From positions 1-64,000 of the forward strand of contig CAMPIQ010000002.1 in assembly GCA_946886475.1 (NCBI GenBank): a stretch of DNA of 64,000 nucleotides, written 5' to 3'. The DNA is from an uncultured Chitinophagales bacterium. GTDB taxonomy: Bacteria > Bacteroidota > Bacteroidia > Chitinophagales > Chitinophagaceae. The notes beneath the pieces were generated by a model. That model was not told the origin of the DNA. It searched no databases and saw nothing but the letters and a program-made list of their open reading frames with translations. Below are positions 46,762 to 55,530 of the stretch, one piece after another; the first letter of the stretch is position 1; each line of letters begins with the position of its first letter. The position numbers and the translations under genes were made by a program.

Positions 46762-46769
46762 TACCTTTG
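46762..46769 (+). promoter_or_regulatory. Predicted -7 promoter box of ileS
   Basis: TACCTTTG matches TAnnTTTG and lies 33 bp before the ATG at 46803, supporting that start over an in-frame TTG at 46749, which lies upstream of this box. Confidence 0.6.
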
Positions 46770-46802
46770 CCCACATTTTCAAAAATACATCCAGGAGCCC
46801 TT

Positions 46803-49800
46803 ATGGCCAATCGATATAAAGAATTCAAACAATTAAATCTTCCTTCCATAGAAAAGGAAACGCTCGAAAGATGGAAGCAGGAAAAAACTTTTGAAAAAAG
46901 TGTAGAATTAAGGGATGGATCTGAACCCTTTGTTTTTTTTGAAGGTCCACCGAGTGCCAATGGCATGCCTGGAATTCATCATGTGATTTCCCGCTCCCTG
47001 AAGGATCTTGTTTGCCGTTATAAAACCATGAAGGGTTTTAAAGTTGAACGCAAGGGTGGCTGGGATACACACGGGCTTCCTATTGAACTGGGCGTGGAAA
47101 AAGAACTGGGCATTACTAAGGAAGATATCGGAAAAAAAATATCTGTAGCAGAATACAACCAGAAATGCCGCGAAGCCGTTTTGCGATATAAGGATAAATG
47201 GGATGAGCTAACCATGAAGATGGGTTACTGGGTTGACCTTAATGATCCCTATATCACTTTTAAGAATGAATATATTGAAACGCTGTGGTGGTGTTTAAAA
47301 GAATTATATAACAAGGGACTACTTTATAAAAGTGTATCCATACAGCCTTATTCACCTGCAGCGGGAACCGGATTAAGTTCTCATGAACTGAATCAGCCTG
47401 GTACTTACAAGAATGTAAAAGACACCAGTGCCGTTGCCATGTTCCCTTTGTCTGTTGCAGCTACAACCATGGCAGGCGAAGGCCTTGATACCTTACAACG
47501 CATCAATGATGCACTGAAGGCCCAGGGTAATACAAACGATGTTTACTTTTTAGCCTGGACAACCACTCCATGGACCCTGCCTTCAAATCTCGGACTCACC
47601 GTTGGTCCGAACATAGATTATGTTTTGGTGAGTACATTCAATCCTTACACACATGTACCGCAAAATGTAATTCTTGCCAGGGCTCTGATTGGAAAATATT
47701 TCAGGCCTGAAGGCGAGAATATAAATTTTGAAAATTATGATGGAAGCCAGAAGATATTACCCTGGAAAATAGTTGTTGAATTTAAAGGGAAACAACTGGA
47801 AGGGTTGCGTTATGAACCCCTGCTTCAATATGAGGCCAATTCACTGGAAGCCGTGCAGGAAATTACGCCGGGTGCAAAACCATGGAAAATATTACTTGGG
47901 GATTTTGTAACCACTGAAGATGGTACCGGCATTGTGCATACAGCACCGGCCTTTGGTGCGGATGATTACCGTGTGGGAAAGAAATATAATATAGGCATCC
48001 TTACACTTGTTGACCGTGAAGGCAGGTTTGTAGATGGACTGGGTGAGTTTTCCGGGAGATATATAAAGGATTATAAAGGCCAGGAAGGATATGTAGATGT
48101 GAACGTGGACATTTCCGTTAAGCTAAAAAAAGAGAACCTGGCATTTAAGATTGAAAAATATGAACACAGTTACCCGCATTGCTGGAGAACTGACAAGCCG
48201 GTTGTGTATTACCCGCTTGATGCCTGGTTTATTAAAACCACAGCCCTGCGCGACAGGATGGTGGAATTGAATAAGACCATTCAATGGAAGCCTGAATCAA
48301 CCGGAACCGGGCGATTTGGAAACTGGCTGGAAAATATGGTGGACTGGAACCTTAGCCGCAGCAGGTACTGGGGTACACCACTCCCGGTATGGAGAACCGG
48401 TTATGAAGATGAAAAAGGAAGATGGATTTCCCAGGGTAAAGATGAAGGAGGTGAAGAAATTTGTATCGGATCAATTGAAGAATTGAATGAAGGGATACGC
48501 AAAGCCAGTGAAGTATTGGGAGGAGATGTGAATAAAAACTATCTGCATGATGGAATTCTTGATCTGCACAAACCTTATGTAGACGAGGTGATACTTGTTT
48601 CACCATCGGGGAAACGCATGCGGCGGGAACCTGATCTGATAGATGTATGGTTCGACAGTGGCGCCATGCCGTATGCCCAGTGGCATTTTCCTTTTGAGAA
48701 CAAAGAAAAATTCAAAGAAAACTTCCCTGCTAATTTTATTGCGGAAGGTGTTGACCAGACCCGCGGATGGTTCTATACACTGCATGCCCTGGGGGTAATG
48801 CTTTTTGATTCCGTTGCTTACAAAACGGTTGTGTCAAATGGTTTGGTGCTGGATAAGAATGGAAACAAAATGAGTAAGCGCCTTGGGAATGTGGTAGATC
48901 CCTTCCAGACCATTGAAAGATTTGGTGCAGATGCAACAAGGTGGTACCTCATTACCAATGCTTCCCCATGGGATAACCTGAAGTTTGATCTGGAGGGTAT
49001 TAAGGAAGTTCAAAGAAAATTCTTCGGCACTTTATATAATACCTACCAGTTCTTTGCATTGTATGCTAATGTAGACGGATTCCATTTTAAAGAGCAATAC
49101 GTTCCACTGGAACAAAGACCTGAGATCGACAGATGGGTATTATCATCATTGCAAACCCTCATCAAAAAAGTTACGGCGGCCTTTGACGATTATGAACCTA
49201 CACAGGCCGGCCGTTTGATAGAAGACTTTGTTGATGAACACCTGAGCAACTGGTATGTTCGACTTTGCAGAAGGCGGTTCTGGAAGCCTGCCCGTAAAAA
49301 CGCAGGAGCTGCAAATGTTGATGAAGTTGAACTGGATAAGATTGCGGCCTACCAAACTTTATACGAATGTCTGGAAACTGTTGTGCGTTTAATGGCTCCG
49401 ATCTCCCCTTTCTTCAGCGATGAGTTGTTCATTAATCTGAATGCTGTAACCGGCAGGCAAAAAGAATCTTCAGTACACCATGTAAGATTCCCTGAAGCAA
49501 GGGAGGTCATGATCGATTCTTTACTTGAAGAGCGAATGAGTCTGGCCCAGGATGTTTGCTCACTGGTTTTATCCTTACGAAAAAAGGTGAACATAAAAGT
49601 TCGCCAGCCTTTACAGAAAGTATTGATTCCCGTACTCAATCCGGGTATGGCAGCACAATTGTTAAAAATTGAAGACCTCATCAAGGCCGAAGTGAATGTG
49701 AAGGAAGTGGAATATTTAACCGATACCGAAGGTTTCATTAAAAAGAAGATCAGGCCCAATTTCCAGGCCCTTGGTAAAAAACTCGGTTCGCACATGAAAC

Positions 49801-50264
49801 GGGTTTCCCAGGCCCTTTCTGATTTTTCCCAGCATGATATTTCTTTATTTGAAAAAGAAGGCAGATATTCAATTCCCATTAACGATGAGTCTGTTGAATT
49901 GATGCTCAGCGAAGTAGAGATCAGCAGTGAGGATATACCAGGCTGGACGGTTGCCAATAAAGGATCATTAACGGTGGCGCTTGATATTAACATCAGTCCC
50001 GAGCTCGTTCAGGAAGGAGACGCAAGGGAATTTGTGAACAGGATCCAGAAAATAAGGAAGGATAGTGGTTTTGAAGTAACGGACAGGGTAGATGTGAAAG
50101 TGGCAGCCAATAACGGTATCGGTCAATCTTTGGCTAAGTATAATGACTATATTTGCGCCGAAATTCTGGCGGATAAGCTGGAACTGACAACACAAATTGA
50201 CGGTGGCATTGAAATAGAGATAAATGACAATCCATTGAAGGTCATCGTTTTAAAAAAGGGGTAA
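46803..50264 (+). CDS. ileS: Isoleucyl-tRNA synthetase (IleS2-like)
   Basis: Charges tRNA-Ile. The 1153-residue protein has the HIGH motif as GIHH (57-60), the GWDTHGLPIE segment near residue 90, an editing domain with GTGIVHTAPAFGADD, the KMSKR loop at 689-693 and a long C-terminal domain without the cysteine zinc site of the E. coli enzyme. These features place it with the eukaryote-like IleS2 class, some members of which are poorly inhibited by mupirocin. The next gene, a DksA-like protein, starts 8 bp after its stop and is likely co-transcribed. Confidence 0.97.
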   Translation: MANRYKEFKQLNLPSIEKETLERWKQEKTFEKSVELRDGSEPFVFFEGPPSANGMPGIHHVISRSLKDLVCRYKTMKGFKVERKGGWDTHGLPIELGVEKELGITKEDIGKKISVAEYNQKCREAVLRYKDKWDELTMKMGYWVDLNDPYITFKNEYIETLWWCLKELYNKGLLYKSVSIQPYSPAAGTGLSSHELNQPGTYKNVKDTSAVAMFPLSVAATTMAGEGLDTLQRINDALKAQGNTNDVYFLAWTTTPWTLPSNLGLTVGPNIDYVLVSTFNPYTHVPQNVILARALIGKYFRPEGENINFENYDGSQKILPWKIVVEFKGKQLEGLRYEPLLQYEANSLEAVQEITPGAKPWKILLGDFVTTEDGTGIVHTAPAFGADDYRVGKKYNIGILTLVDREGRFVDGLGEFSGRYIKDYKGQEGYVDVNVDISVKLKKENLAFKIEKYEHSYPHCWRTDKPVVYYPLDAWFIKTTALRDRMVELNKTIQWKPESTGTGRFGNWLENMVDWNLSRSRYWGTPLPVWRTGYEDEKGRWISQGKDEGGEEICIGSIEELNEGIRKASEVLGGDVNKNYLHDGILDLHKPYVDEVILVSPSGKRMRREPDLIDVWFDSGAMPYAQWHFPFENKEKFKENFPANFIAEGVDQTRGWFYTLHALGVMLFDSVAYKTVVSNGLVLDKNGNKMSKRLGNVVDPFQTIERFGADATRWYLITNASPWDNLKFDLEGIKEVQRKFFGTLYNTYQFFALYANVDGFHFKEQYVPLEQRPEIDRWVLSSLQTLIKKVTAAFDDYEPTQAGRLIEDFVDEHLSNWYVRLCRRRFWKPARKNAGAANVDEVELDKIAAYQTLYECLETVVRLMAPISPFFSDELFINLNAVTGRQKESSVHHVRFPEAREVMIDSLLEERMSLAQDVCSLVLSLRKKVNIKVRQPLQKVLIPVLNPGMAAQLLKIEDLIKAEVNVKEVEYLTDTEGFIKKKIRPNFQALGKKLGSHMKRVSQALSDFSQHDISLFEKEGRYSIPINDESVELMLSEVEISSEDIPGWTVANKGSLTVALDINISPELVQEGDAREFVNRIQKIRKDSGFEVTDRVDVKVAANNGIGQSLAKYNDYICAEILADKLELTTQIDGGIEIEINDNPLKVIVLKKG

Positions 50265-50272
50265 TTTATTGT

Positions 50273-51196
50273 ATGGCTACAAAGAAGCAAGCACCCAAAT
50301 CTGCCCGCCCTTCGGGTGGGAAAACAGCAAAAGCGGCCAAACCGGCTAAAAAAGCACCGGCAAAACCAGTCCGTTCCGCTGTCAAGCCAACTGCTGCAAA
50401 AAAATCAGCAAAGCCGGCACGACCATCAGGAAAGCCTGTTGCCAGGAAAGCAGTGCCCAAAAAGGCAGTTAAAAAAGCGGCGCCTGCTCCAAAAAAGGCG
50501 GCTGCCAAGCCTGCACCCAAACCGGTGAAGAAAGTGGTGGCACCTGTAAAGAAGGTAGCTGCTCCGGCTAAGGCTGTGCCTTCAAAAGCGGCTCCTGCTA
50601 AAAAACCGGAACCGGTAAAAACTCAGGAACCTACCAAAAAACCGGTAGTTGCAGCGCCTACACATCATGAAGTAAAGCCAGCCGTTAAGCCAATTGAGAA
50701 ACCAGTAGCTAAAAAAGAACCACCAAGAAAGGTGGTCATTCCAAAAACATCAACTACGAAAGCAGTAAAATACGATCCTGATTTCACCAAATCAGTATTG
50801 GATTCACCTAACCATGAAAACACCGGCCCAACAATGAGATATTCAGATTCAGAGTTACAGGAGTTTAGAGAGCTGATCATGAAAAAGCTGGAAACAGCCA
50901 AGAAAGAACTGGCGTATCTGCAGGGACTGATCACCCGTAAAGATGAAGGAGATATGGAAGATGGTCGATATATGACCATGGAAGATGGAAGTATGAGCAT
51001 GGAAAGAGAACAGCTAAGTCAAATGGCCAGCCGTCAGATCCAGTTCATTGACCATCTTGAAAAAGCTATTATGCGCATAGAAAATAAAACCTATGGCATT
51101 TGCCGTGTTACCGGTAAGCTGATTGAAAAGGCCCGCCTTCGTGCTGTGCCTCATGCTACACTGAGCATTGAAGCAAAGCAGATGATGAATAAATAG
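50273..51196 (+). CDS. TraR/DksA-like protein with long Lys/Ala/Pro-rich tail
   Basis: A 307-residue protein in two parts. Residues 1 to about 160 are dominated by Lys, Ala, Pro and Val in repeating KKAPAKP-like words, much like histone H1 tails. The last 125 residues form a coiled-coil and DksA/TraR domain with YGICRVTGKLI and LRAVPHATLSIEAK. The C4 zinc finger is degenerate: only one Cys remains. Bacteroidota homologues without the tail commonly follow ileS. The tail suggests DNA or RNA binding, which is inference. Ends at a strong nested terminator. Confidence 0.92.
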   Translation: MATKKQAPKSARPSGGKTAKAAKPAKKAPAKPVRSAVKPTAAKKSAKPARPSGKPVARKAVPKKAVKKAAPAPKKAAAKPAPKPVKKVVAPVKKVAAPAKAVPSKAAPAKKPEPVKTQEPTKKPVVAAPTHHEVKPAVKPIEKPVAKKEPPRKVVIPKTSTTKAVKYDPDFTKSVLDSPNHENTGPTMRYSDSELQEFRELIMKKLETAKKELAYLQGLITRKDEGDMEDGRYMTMEDGSMSMEREQLSQMASRQIQFIDHLEKAIMRIENKTYGICRVTGKLIEKARLRAVPHATLSIEAKQMMNK

Positions 51197-51226
51197 TTTG
51201 CCCAGGCAAATTGTAACCGTGTACAT

Positions 51227-51293
51227 AAGAAAAGGAGATTTTGCAGAGAAGAAAACTTTAATTTCTCTGCAACAACCTCCTTTTCTTCTTTTT
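51227..51293. terminator. Nested double-hairpin terminator
   Basis: An outer perfect 11-bp inverted repeat (51227-51237 with 51277-51287) encloses an inner perfect 10-bp repeat (51241-51250 with 51263-51272). A T-rich stretch follows at 51286-51293. It sits between two convergent genes and can end both transcripts. Confidence 0.88.
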
Positions 51294-51347
51294 CACGATG
51301 GTAAAAAAATACTGCTGAAAACAGCTCAGGATACACCCCCGGTTCAG

Positions 51348-52070
51348 TCATCTTAAAAAAATCTGCAACCCTATTCCAATATTCACGCCGTTGCCACTGA
51401 ATTCCTGTGTTGGTTTGTATTCGGAAATGCTGATGTTACCATTGTCGTTGGTATGTGCGGTAGTGGTGGTGGTGAATTTACTGGAGGAATGTACATAACC
51501 AATAAATGCTTCAAGGCCAGCCGATGTGCTGATCATTTTTGTGATACCGGCAGTGATACCCGCATTGTAAAAAAATCTGGCTGAAGAACTTCCTGTATAA
51601 GTTTGGGAATAATTGGTGAGGTAATAAAATCCGTCAGTATTTGTGCTTCCGCTTCCGGCATTTACATACGCAGTTGCAAAAGGATATAATTTGCCACCGG
51701 ATGAAAAAAAATACCTGAGGAAAGCGCCTGCACCGAAATCCAGATTACTGTAATTATCTTTTTTATACGTATTCCCATTTTCACTTTCCAGCCAGGTTTT
51801 CTGTCTGGAATAAACTAAAACGGGTTGTACGCCCACTACTATATTATTCTGAATGAACCATCCGTACGATGGATTTAGATTAATGGTAAAATTATTTTGA
51901 TTGGATGTATATCCCTGCGTTCCATTTGGATAACTGTATAATGTTTTGCCTGATGAAATGGTACTTCCTGCAATGGATGAACCAATCATTTTGTCTCCCT
52001 TTTTAAATTGGGCAAAGGAGCTGACAGTTAGTGTTACACAGAAAGCGATCAATATATGTTTGGGTTGCAT
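51348..52070 (-). CDS. Outer membrane beta-barrel protein
   Basis: A 240-residue protein with a signal peptide (cut after SSFAQ, about residue 20) and alternating hydrophobic strands rich in Tyr, Gly and Thr. The sequence ends in GLQIFLR after a GVNIGIG strand, consistent with a small porin-like or OmpW/OprF-type barrel. I do not recognise a closer family. It is a single gene with terminators or promoters on both sides. Confidence 0.8.
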   Translation of the reverse strand: MQPKHILIAFCVTLTVSSFAQFKKGDKMIGSSIAGSTISSGKTLYSYPNGTQGYTSNQNNFTINLNPSYGWFIQNNIVVGVQPVLVYSRQKTWLESENGNTYKKDNYSNLDFGAGAFLRYFFSSGGKLYPFATAYVNAGSGSTNTDGFYYLTNYSQTYTGSSSARFFYNAGITAGITKMISTSAGLEAFIGYVHSSSKFTTTTTAHTNDNGNISISEYKPTQEFSGNGVNIGIGLQIFLR

Positions 52071-52204
52071 ACCGTCTTTTTGGATATGAGCAAATGTAGG
52101 TTTAGCAGGTCAATCGGATGTGCTAATTTGAATTATTAAATGTTGGAAAATAATTTCATAACCGTTACTTTTAACAATATTACCAACCATTACAAAAACT
52201 GATT

Positions 52205-52885
52205 ATGAGAAAAATGCGAATACTTTCTCTTTTATTGCTTGCCATAGTTTTCCTTGCTGCGAGTTGTGCTAAAGAAGGTCCTGTAGGTCCCGCAGGTTCT
52301 ACCGGTCCACAAGGCCCTCCCGGATCTGCCGGTTCAGCAGGTGCAACCGGTGCCGTAGGTCCCATTGGTCCACAGGGTCCGCAAGGTCCAACAGGTCCCC
52401 AGGGTCCACAGGGTCCTGCCGGTACAGCCAATGTAATTTATTCAGACTGGTTTGCGGCCAATACCCTTACATGGGCCGATTCAACACATACCGATCTTGG
52501 AACCATCAGCCGTGGTAACAAAGCAGCGCCTGGTGTTACAGCTGCTGTTTTAAGCAATGGAATTGTGCTTTCTTATTACAGAAGTACAACTGCAGGAACA
52601 ACGCAGCTGCCATATATATTTGGAACAACTGCCAGCCTGATGCAGTATGGTTCTATATTGAACACGGGTACCATCACTTATTATGTTGCCAACCAGACCA
52701 GCGGAACTGCAACCGGTGCCATGCCATCAGGCGAGTACCGTTATGTAGTGATCCCCGGCAGTGTAGGTGGCGGAAGATTTATGCAGGGTGCAGCAGCAAA
52801 TTATACAATTGACCAGTTGCGCAACATGAGTTATGAGCAGGTATTGCAATTATTCCGCATTCCTGCAAGAGGGTCGAATGGATGA
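52205..52885 (+). CDS. Lipoprotein with collagen-like repeat
   Basis: A 226-residue lipoprotein: signal with lipobox LAASC (Cys 21), then 17 uninterrupted Gly-X-Y triplets (residues 25-75) rich in Pro and Gln, then a globular C-terminal domain of about 145 residues with many Thr and Gly and several predicted strands. The Gly-X-Y block predicts a collagen-like triple helix, so the protein is probably a trimeric surface stalk with a head domain. The function of the head is not recognised. A terminator follows 24 bp after the stop. Confidence 0.88.
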   Translation: MRKMRILSLLLLAIVFLAASCAKEGPVGPAGSTGPQGPPGSAGSAGATGAVGPIGPQGPQGPTGPQGPQGPAGTANVIYSDWFAANTLTWADSTHTDLGTISRGNKAAPGVTAAVLSNGIVLSYYRSTTAGTTQLPYIFGTTASLMQYGSILNTGTITYYVANQTSGTATGAMPSGEYRYVVIPGSVGGGRFMQGAAANYTIDQLRNMSYEQVLQLFRIPARGSNG

Positions 52886-52909
52886 TCAAATTGTTTTTCA
52901 TAAATAATT

Positions 52910-52937
52910 AAACCGGTTCCTTTGAACCGGTTTTTTA
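52910..52937 (+). terminator. Intrinsic terminator of the collagen-like lipoprotein gene
   Basis: A perfect 10-bp stem (AAACCGGTTC at 52910-52919 with its complement at 52924-52933) with a 4-nt loop is followed by a run of T. Confidence 0.9.
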
Positions 52938-53129
52938 TTTGATCAGGGAAAAATATTGTCGCGGTAAACAATTCAAGATCTTTCTCCGGATCATAAAATG
53001 ATGTTGGATAATTCATGATCAGGTTTCTTTCAATGATTAAAGTTCATACTTCCCCGGCCATTCCGATTTGATGATTGAATTTTATGAAAGTTCAAACCAT
53101 ATCTTTACCTCCCAAAAAAAGCAGCCGGT

Positions 53130-53606
53130 ATGACCATCAATTTTACATATGATAAAAAGCAGGTAATACAGGCATTACGGTATCATTTTCTTGCTAAAAA
53201 AGAGATCAGGCTGATGATCATTCTCGTAAATGTTTTTGCACTGGCATCAGCCGTGTTATTTTACATGAAAAAAATTCTTCCGTTTGCCTTCCTTGTTGGT
53301 TCCTTTCTCTGGTTTGTATTGATGATCGCATTCTGGTTCATTCTCCCCGGAATGGTATACAGGAGAGCATCTACCTTCCGCGATCATTTCACCATGCAAT
53401 TTGAACAGGATTCTTTTAGCGTGGGAAATGAAAGAGGATCCCGTTCCTGGCAATGGAATGAATTAAGCAATTTTGTGGAGACACCTCACTTCTTTCACTT
53501 ATACTTCGACAGCCGTTCTTTTTTCCTCGTTCCTAAAAGTGCTTTTGCCGACAGCGATGAAGTGTATACGCTGAGGCACATAATGATGGATAATGTGAAG
53601 AAGTAG
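53130..53606 (+). CDS. YcxB-like membrane protein
   Basis: A 158-residue protein with two membrane helices (about residues 28-46 and 50-74) and a C-terminal domain with GSRSWQWNELSNFVETPHFFHLYF, which fits the YcxB-like C-terminal family. The role of the family is unknown. The gene is single, and its stop codon opens a heptad array of the GAGYTGC type. Confidence 0.8.
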   Translation: MTINFTYDKKQVIQALRYHFLAKKEIRLMIILVNVFALASAVLFYMKKILPFAFLVGSFLWFVLMIAFWFILPGMVYRRASTFRDHFTMQFEQDSFSVGNERGSRSWQWNELSNFVETPHFFHLYFDSRSFFLVPKSAFADSDEVYTLRHIMMDNVKK

Positions 53607-53652
53607 CTGGGAGCTACGGGTTACTTGCTTTGAGTTGCGAGCTGCGCGTTAT
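53604..53652 (+). repeat. Seven-unit heptad array, GAGYTGC family, after the YcxB-like gene
   Basis: Seven 7-bp steps start at the stop codon. The best units are GAGCTAC, GAGTTGC and GAGCTGC. The word is the sense counterpart of the array at 54560-54594 on the other strand. Confidence 0.7.
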
Positions 53653-53678
53653 ACATGATACTTTCAGATTCAGTAATT

Positions 53679-54515
53679 CTATTTTATAATGAAACCGAGG
53701 GTTTGCTTCTGACTATCATAATAATTCTTTAACGCTTTCTTTAATTCTGCATCCTTTTCCATGGCTTCATAGGTTTTGTTTTTGACTGTGATAAAGAAAT
53801 CCTCAAAGACCGGGTGTTTGTCTTTTTCTATCAGAATAAAATGGTTTCTGTATTTTGAAAAATTCCGGACAAAGGCAGGATTTTTTTCACGGCGTAGATG
53901 ATGAAATATGCCTTCAAATGCCAGGGCTTCCAGAACTGTAAGGTCTTTTTTGAGTTTTAATTCTTTGGTGCCATTGAATGTGATGCAGATATAGCCACTT
54001 AAGGTGCTGTCACTGCTTTGCCAGGTAAGAAAGAACCTGGATGAGACATGCATCATTTCCTTCCATGTAAAAATTTCTTTTTGAGATATATCAATATTGG
54101 AAAGCAGCCTGAAATATCGATTGAAATTATTATCCTGTTTTAGATCTGAACAGATTAGCTGGTTGATCTTTGCTGTGTCCGGATATAAATGGGCATATCT
54201 TAGAGGGGAACCTACATTGTTTCCAAAAATATAATCGAAACGCTGATGGTCATGAATGAATTTTTGGAAATTGTTTTTTCCTTTTTTCATTTCATAGTCC
54301 CAGGCCAGGGTTTTCTGTTGATTTATTTGGGATGGCGTCATCCTACCCTCACCAGGAAGGAAGACAAATCCCTTTCCCCCTCTGATTTCTTTTTCCTGGA
54401 ATTTATATTCTACAAGCTCACAATAACTGACCTCATCCATGCTGACCTTAAATGCGCTACCAGTGCAGGAAGAAAGCAAAATAAGGGGTATAAAATATTT
54501 TGAGGAGAGATACAC
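53679..54515 (-). CDS. Putative lipoprotein of unknown function
   Basis: A 278-residue protein with a short hydrophobic N-terminus and a lipobox-like LLSSC (Cys 17), then a soluble domain with no family I recognise. It contains many Lys, Phe and Tyr residues, and helix-rich ends. The start is a GTG at 54515, because no ATG gives a signal sequence. It lies downstream of the GNAT gene on the same strand with a heptad array in between. Confidence 0.7.
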   Translation of the reverse strand: MYLSSKYFIPLILLSSCTGSAFKVSMDEVSYCELVEYKFQEKEIRGGKGFVFLPGEGRMTPSQINQQKTLAWDYEMKKGKNNFQKFIHDHQRFDYIFGNNVGSPLRYAHLYPDTAKINQLICSDLKQDNNFNRYFRLLSNIDISQKEIFTWKEMMHVSSRFFLTWQSSDSTLSGYICITFNGTKELKLKKDLTVLEALAFEGIFHHLRREKNPAFVRNFSKYRNHFILIEKDKHPVFEDFFITVKNKTYEAMEKDAELKKALKNYYDSQKQTLGFIIK

Positions 54516-54559
54516 GCAGAAAACATTAATAGGAAATATTGACCGGTATTTTTCCAGAA

Positions 54560-54594
54560 GCTCACAACTCGCATCTCACAACTCACAACTCCTT
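54560..54594 (-). repeat. Five-unit heptad array, GAGTTGY family, at the GNAT stop codon
   Basis: On the plus strand the units read RCTCACA; on the minus strand, the sense of the GNAT gene, they read TGTGAGT/GAGTTGT. The array starts in the last codons of the gene and continues past its stop at 54583. It is the same word family as 53604-53652, in the opposite orientation, matching the opposite gene direction. Confidence 0.75.
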
Positions 54595-55011
54595 CTCCAT
54601 TACATAATGCGGGATCGTGATTTCCTCAAACTCATTGCCTATTTTCCGGTAGCCCATTTTTTCATAAAAGCCAACGGCATTTTTTCGGGCATGCATAGTG
54701 ATCTTTCTATAACCCCTGTCCCGGGCCAGGTTTTCTGCAAACTGCATGAGAGCCCTTCCAATTCCTTTGCCCTGGAGGTCGTTGATCACGGCCATCTGCC
54801 TTAAGCGCACCGTCTGGGGTTCTTCTTCAACCAGCATACAGCAGCCAAGCATGTGATCATCTTCAAATGCAGCAATATGAAGGTTTTGTTTTTCCTGTTC
54901 AAGTTCTTCATTTGTAAAATTCAATCCGAGTGGCTGACGCAATATTTCATTACGCAGCCTGATTACCTGCTGATATTCCACCGTTCCATGATCTATGATT
55001 TTCAATGCCAT
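54583..55011 (-). CDS. GNAT family N-acetyltransferase
   Basis: A 142-residue acetyl-CoA-dependent transferase of the ElaA/YjcF-like subgroup. The acetyl-CoA site is seen in LRQMAVINDLQGKGIGRALM (quoted up to 20 residues), with the Q/RxxGxG/A pattern at QGKGIG, and a VGFYEKMGY segment follows. The substrate cannot be told. The last four residues and the stop lie inside a heptad array. Confidence 0.88.
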   Translation of the reverse strand: MALKIIDHGTVEYQQVIRLRNEILRQPLGLNFTNEELEQEKQNLHIAAFEDDHMLGCCMLVEEEPQTVRLRQMAVINDLQGKGIGRALMQFAENLARDRGYRKITMHARKNAVGFYEKMGYRKIGNEFEEITIPHYVMEKEL

Positions 55012-55147
55012 TGCCTGTTGTTGAGTGTTTCAATTTACAAATATCCGCCAACCCTGCAAATTCCCATTTTTACCTGGTCCGGGATTTGGGCAAAACAACT
55101 ATTATTTTCAAAGGAATGATCAAAATGTTATTTAAACCAAAAACTTA

Positions 55148-55155
55148 TATTTTTG
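55148..55155 (+). promoter_or_regulatory. Predicted -7 promoter box of acpP
   Basis: TATTTTTG matches TAnnTTTG and lies 26 bp before the acpP ATG, a normal distance for this phylum. Confidence 0.55.
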
Positions 55156-55181
55156 CACCACTATAACCAAACTTTTACAAA

Positions 55182-55418
55182 ATGTCAGACATTGCAGCAA
55201 GAGTAAAAAAGATCATTGTAGACAAATTAGGAGTGGACGAAGCAGAAGTAACGAATGAGGCTTCTTTTACCAATGATTTGGGTGCCGATTCTCTGGACAC
55301 CGTGGAACTCATTATGGAATTCGAAAAGGAATTCAATATTTCGATTCCGGATGAGCAGGCTGAAACTATTACTACTGTAGGTCAGGCTGTCTCTTACCTG
55401 GAAGAACACGCTAAGTAA
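55182..55418 (+). CDS. acpP: Acyl carrier protein
   Basis: The 78-residue carrier of fatty acid synthesis. The phosphopantetheine attachment site is S37 in GADSLDTVE; the protein is acidic and helical with a standard length. It is followed by fabF and rnc, the classical order. Two hairpins in the 112-bp spacer before fabF would cut or lower read-through, which fits the higher need for ACP. Confidence 0.99.
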   Translation: MSDIAARVKKIIVDKLGVDEAEVTNEASFTNDLGADSLDTVELIMEFEKEFNISIPDEQAETITTVGQAVSYLEEHAK

Positions 55419-55430
55419 TTAAAATGGGAT

Positions 55431-55504
55431 CCTCCGCTTAAGCGGGAGGAAGTATAAAACATTCCGCCTTCCGGTTGCTCACGCACTTGAGAAGGCGGTT
55501 TTAT
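55431..55504 (+). terminator. Two hairpins between acpP and fabF, the second terminator-like
   Basis: The first hairpin (55431-55449) pairs CCTCCGCTT with AAGCGGGAGG with one bulge. The second pairs CCGCCTTC (55464-55471) with GAAGGCGG (55491-55498), loop 19 nt, followed by TTTTAT. The second looks like a partial terminator that allows high acpP and lower fabF expression. Confidence 0.7.
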
Positions 55505-55530
55505 CTTACATAAAATTCTGCTGCAGGCCT

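Noticed and set aside
46749..46802. Longer ileS reading from a TTG at 46749
   Set aside because: The TTG lies upstream of the predicted promoter box at 46762-46769, and the extra residues are not conserved.
49349..49993. 214-codon frame antisense to ileS
   Set aside because: Ser/Thr/Phe-rich shadow of the synthetase C-terminus; no independent coding evidence.
52180..52431. Pro/Gly-rich frame antisense to the collagen-like gene
   Set aside because: It mirrors the Gly-X-Y codons; the plus strand has a lipobox and a complete gene.
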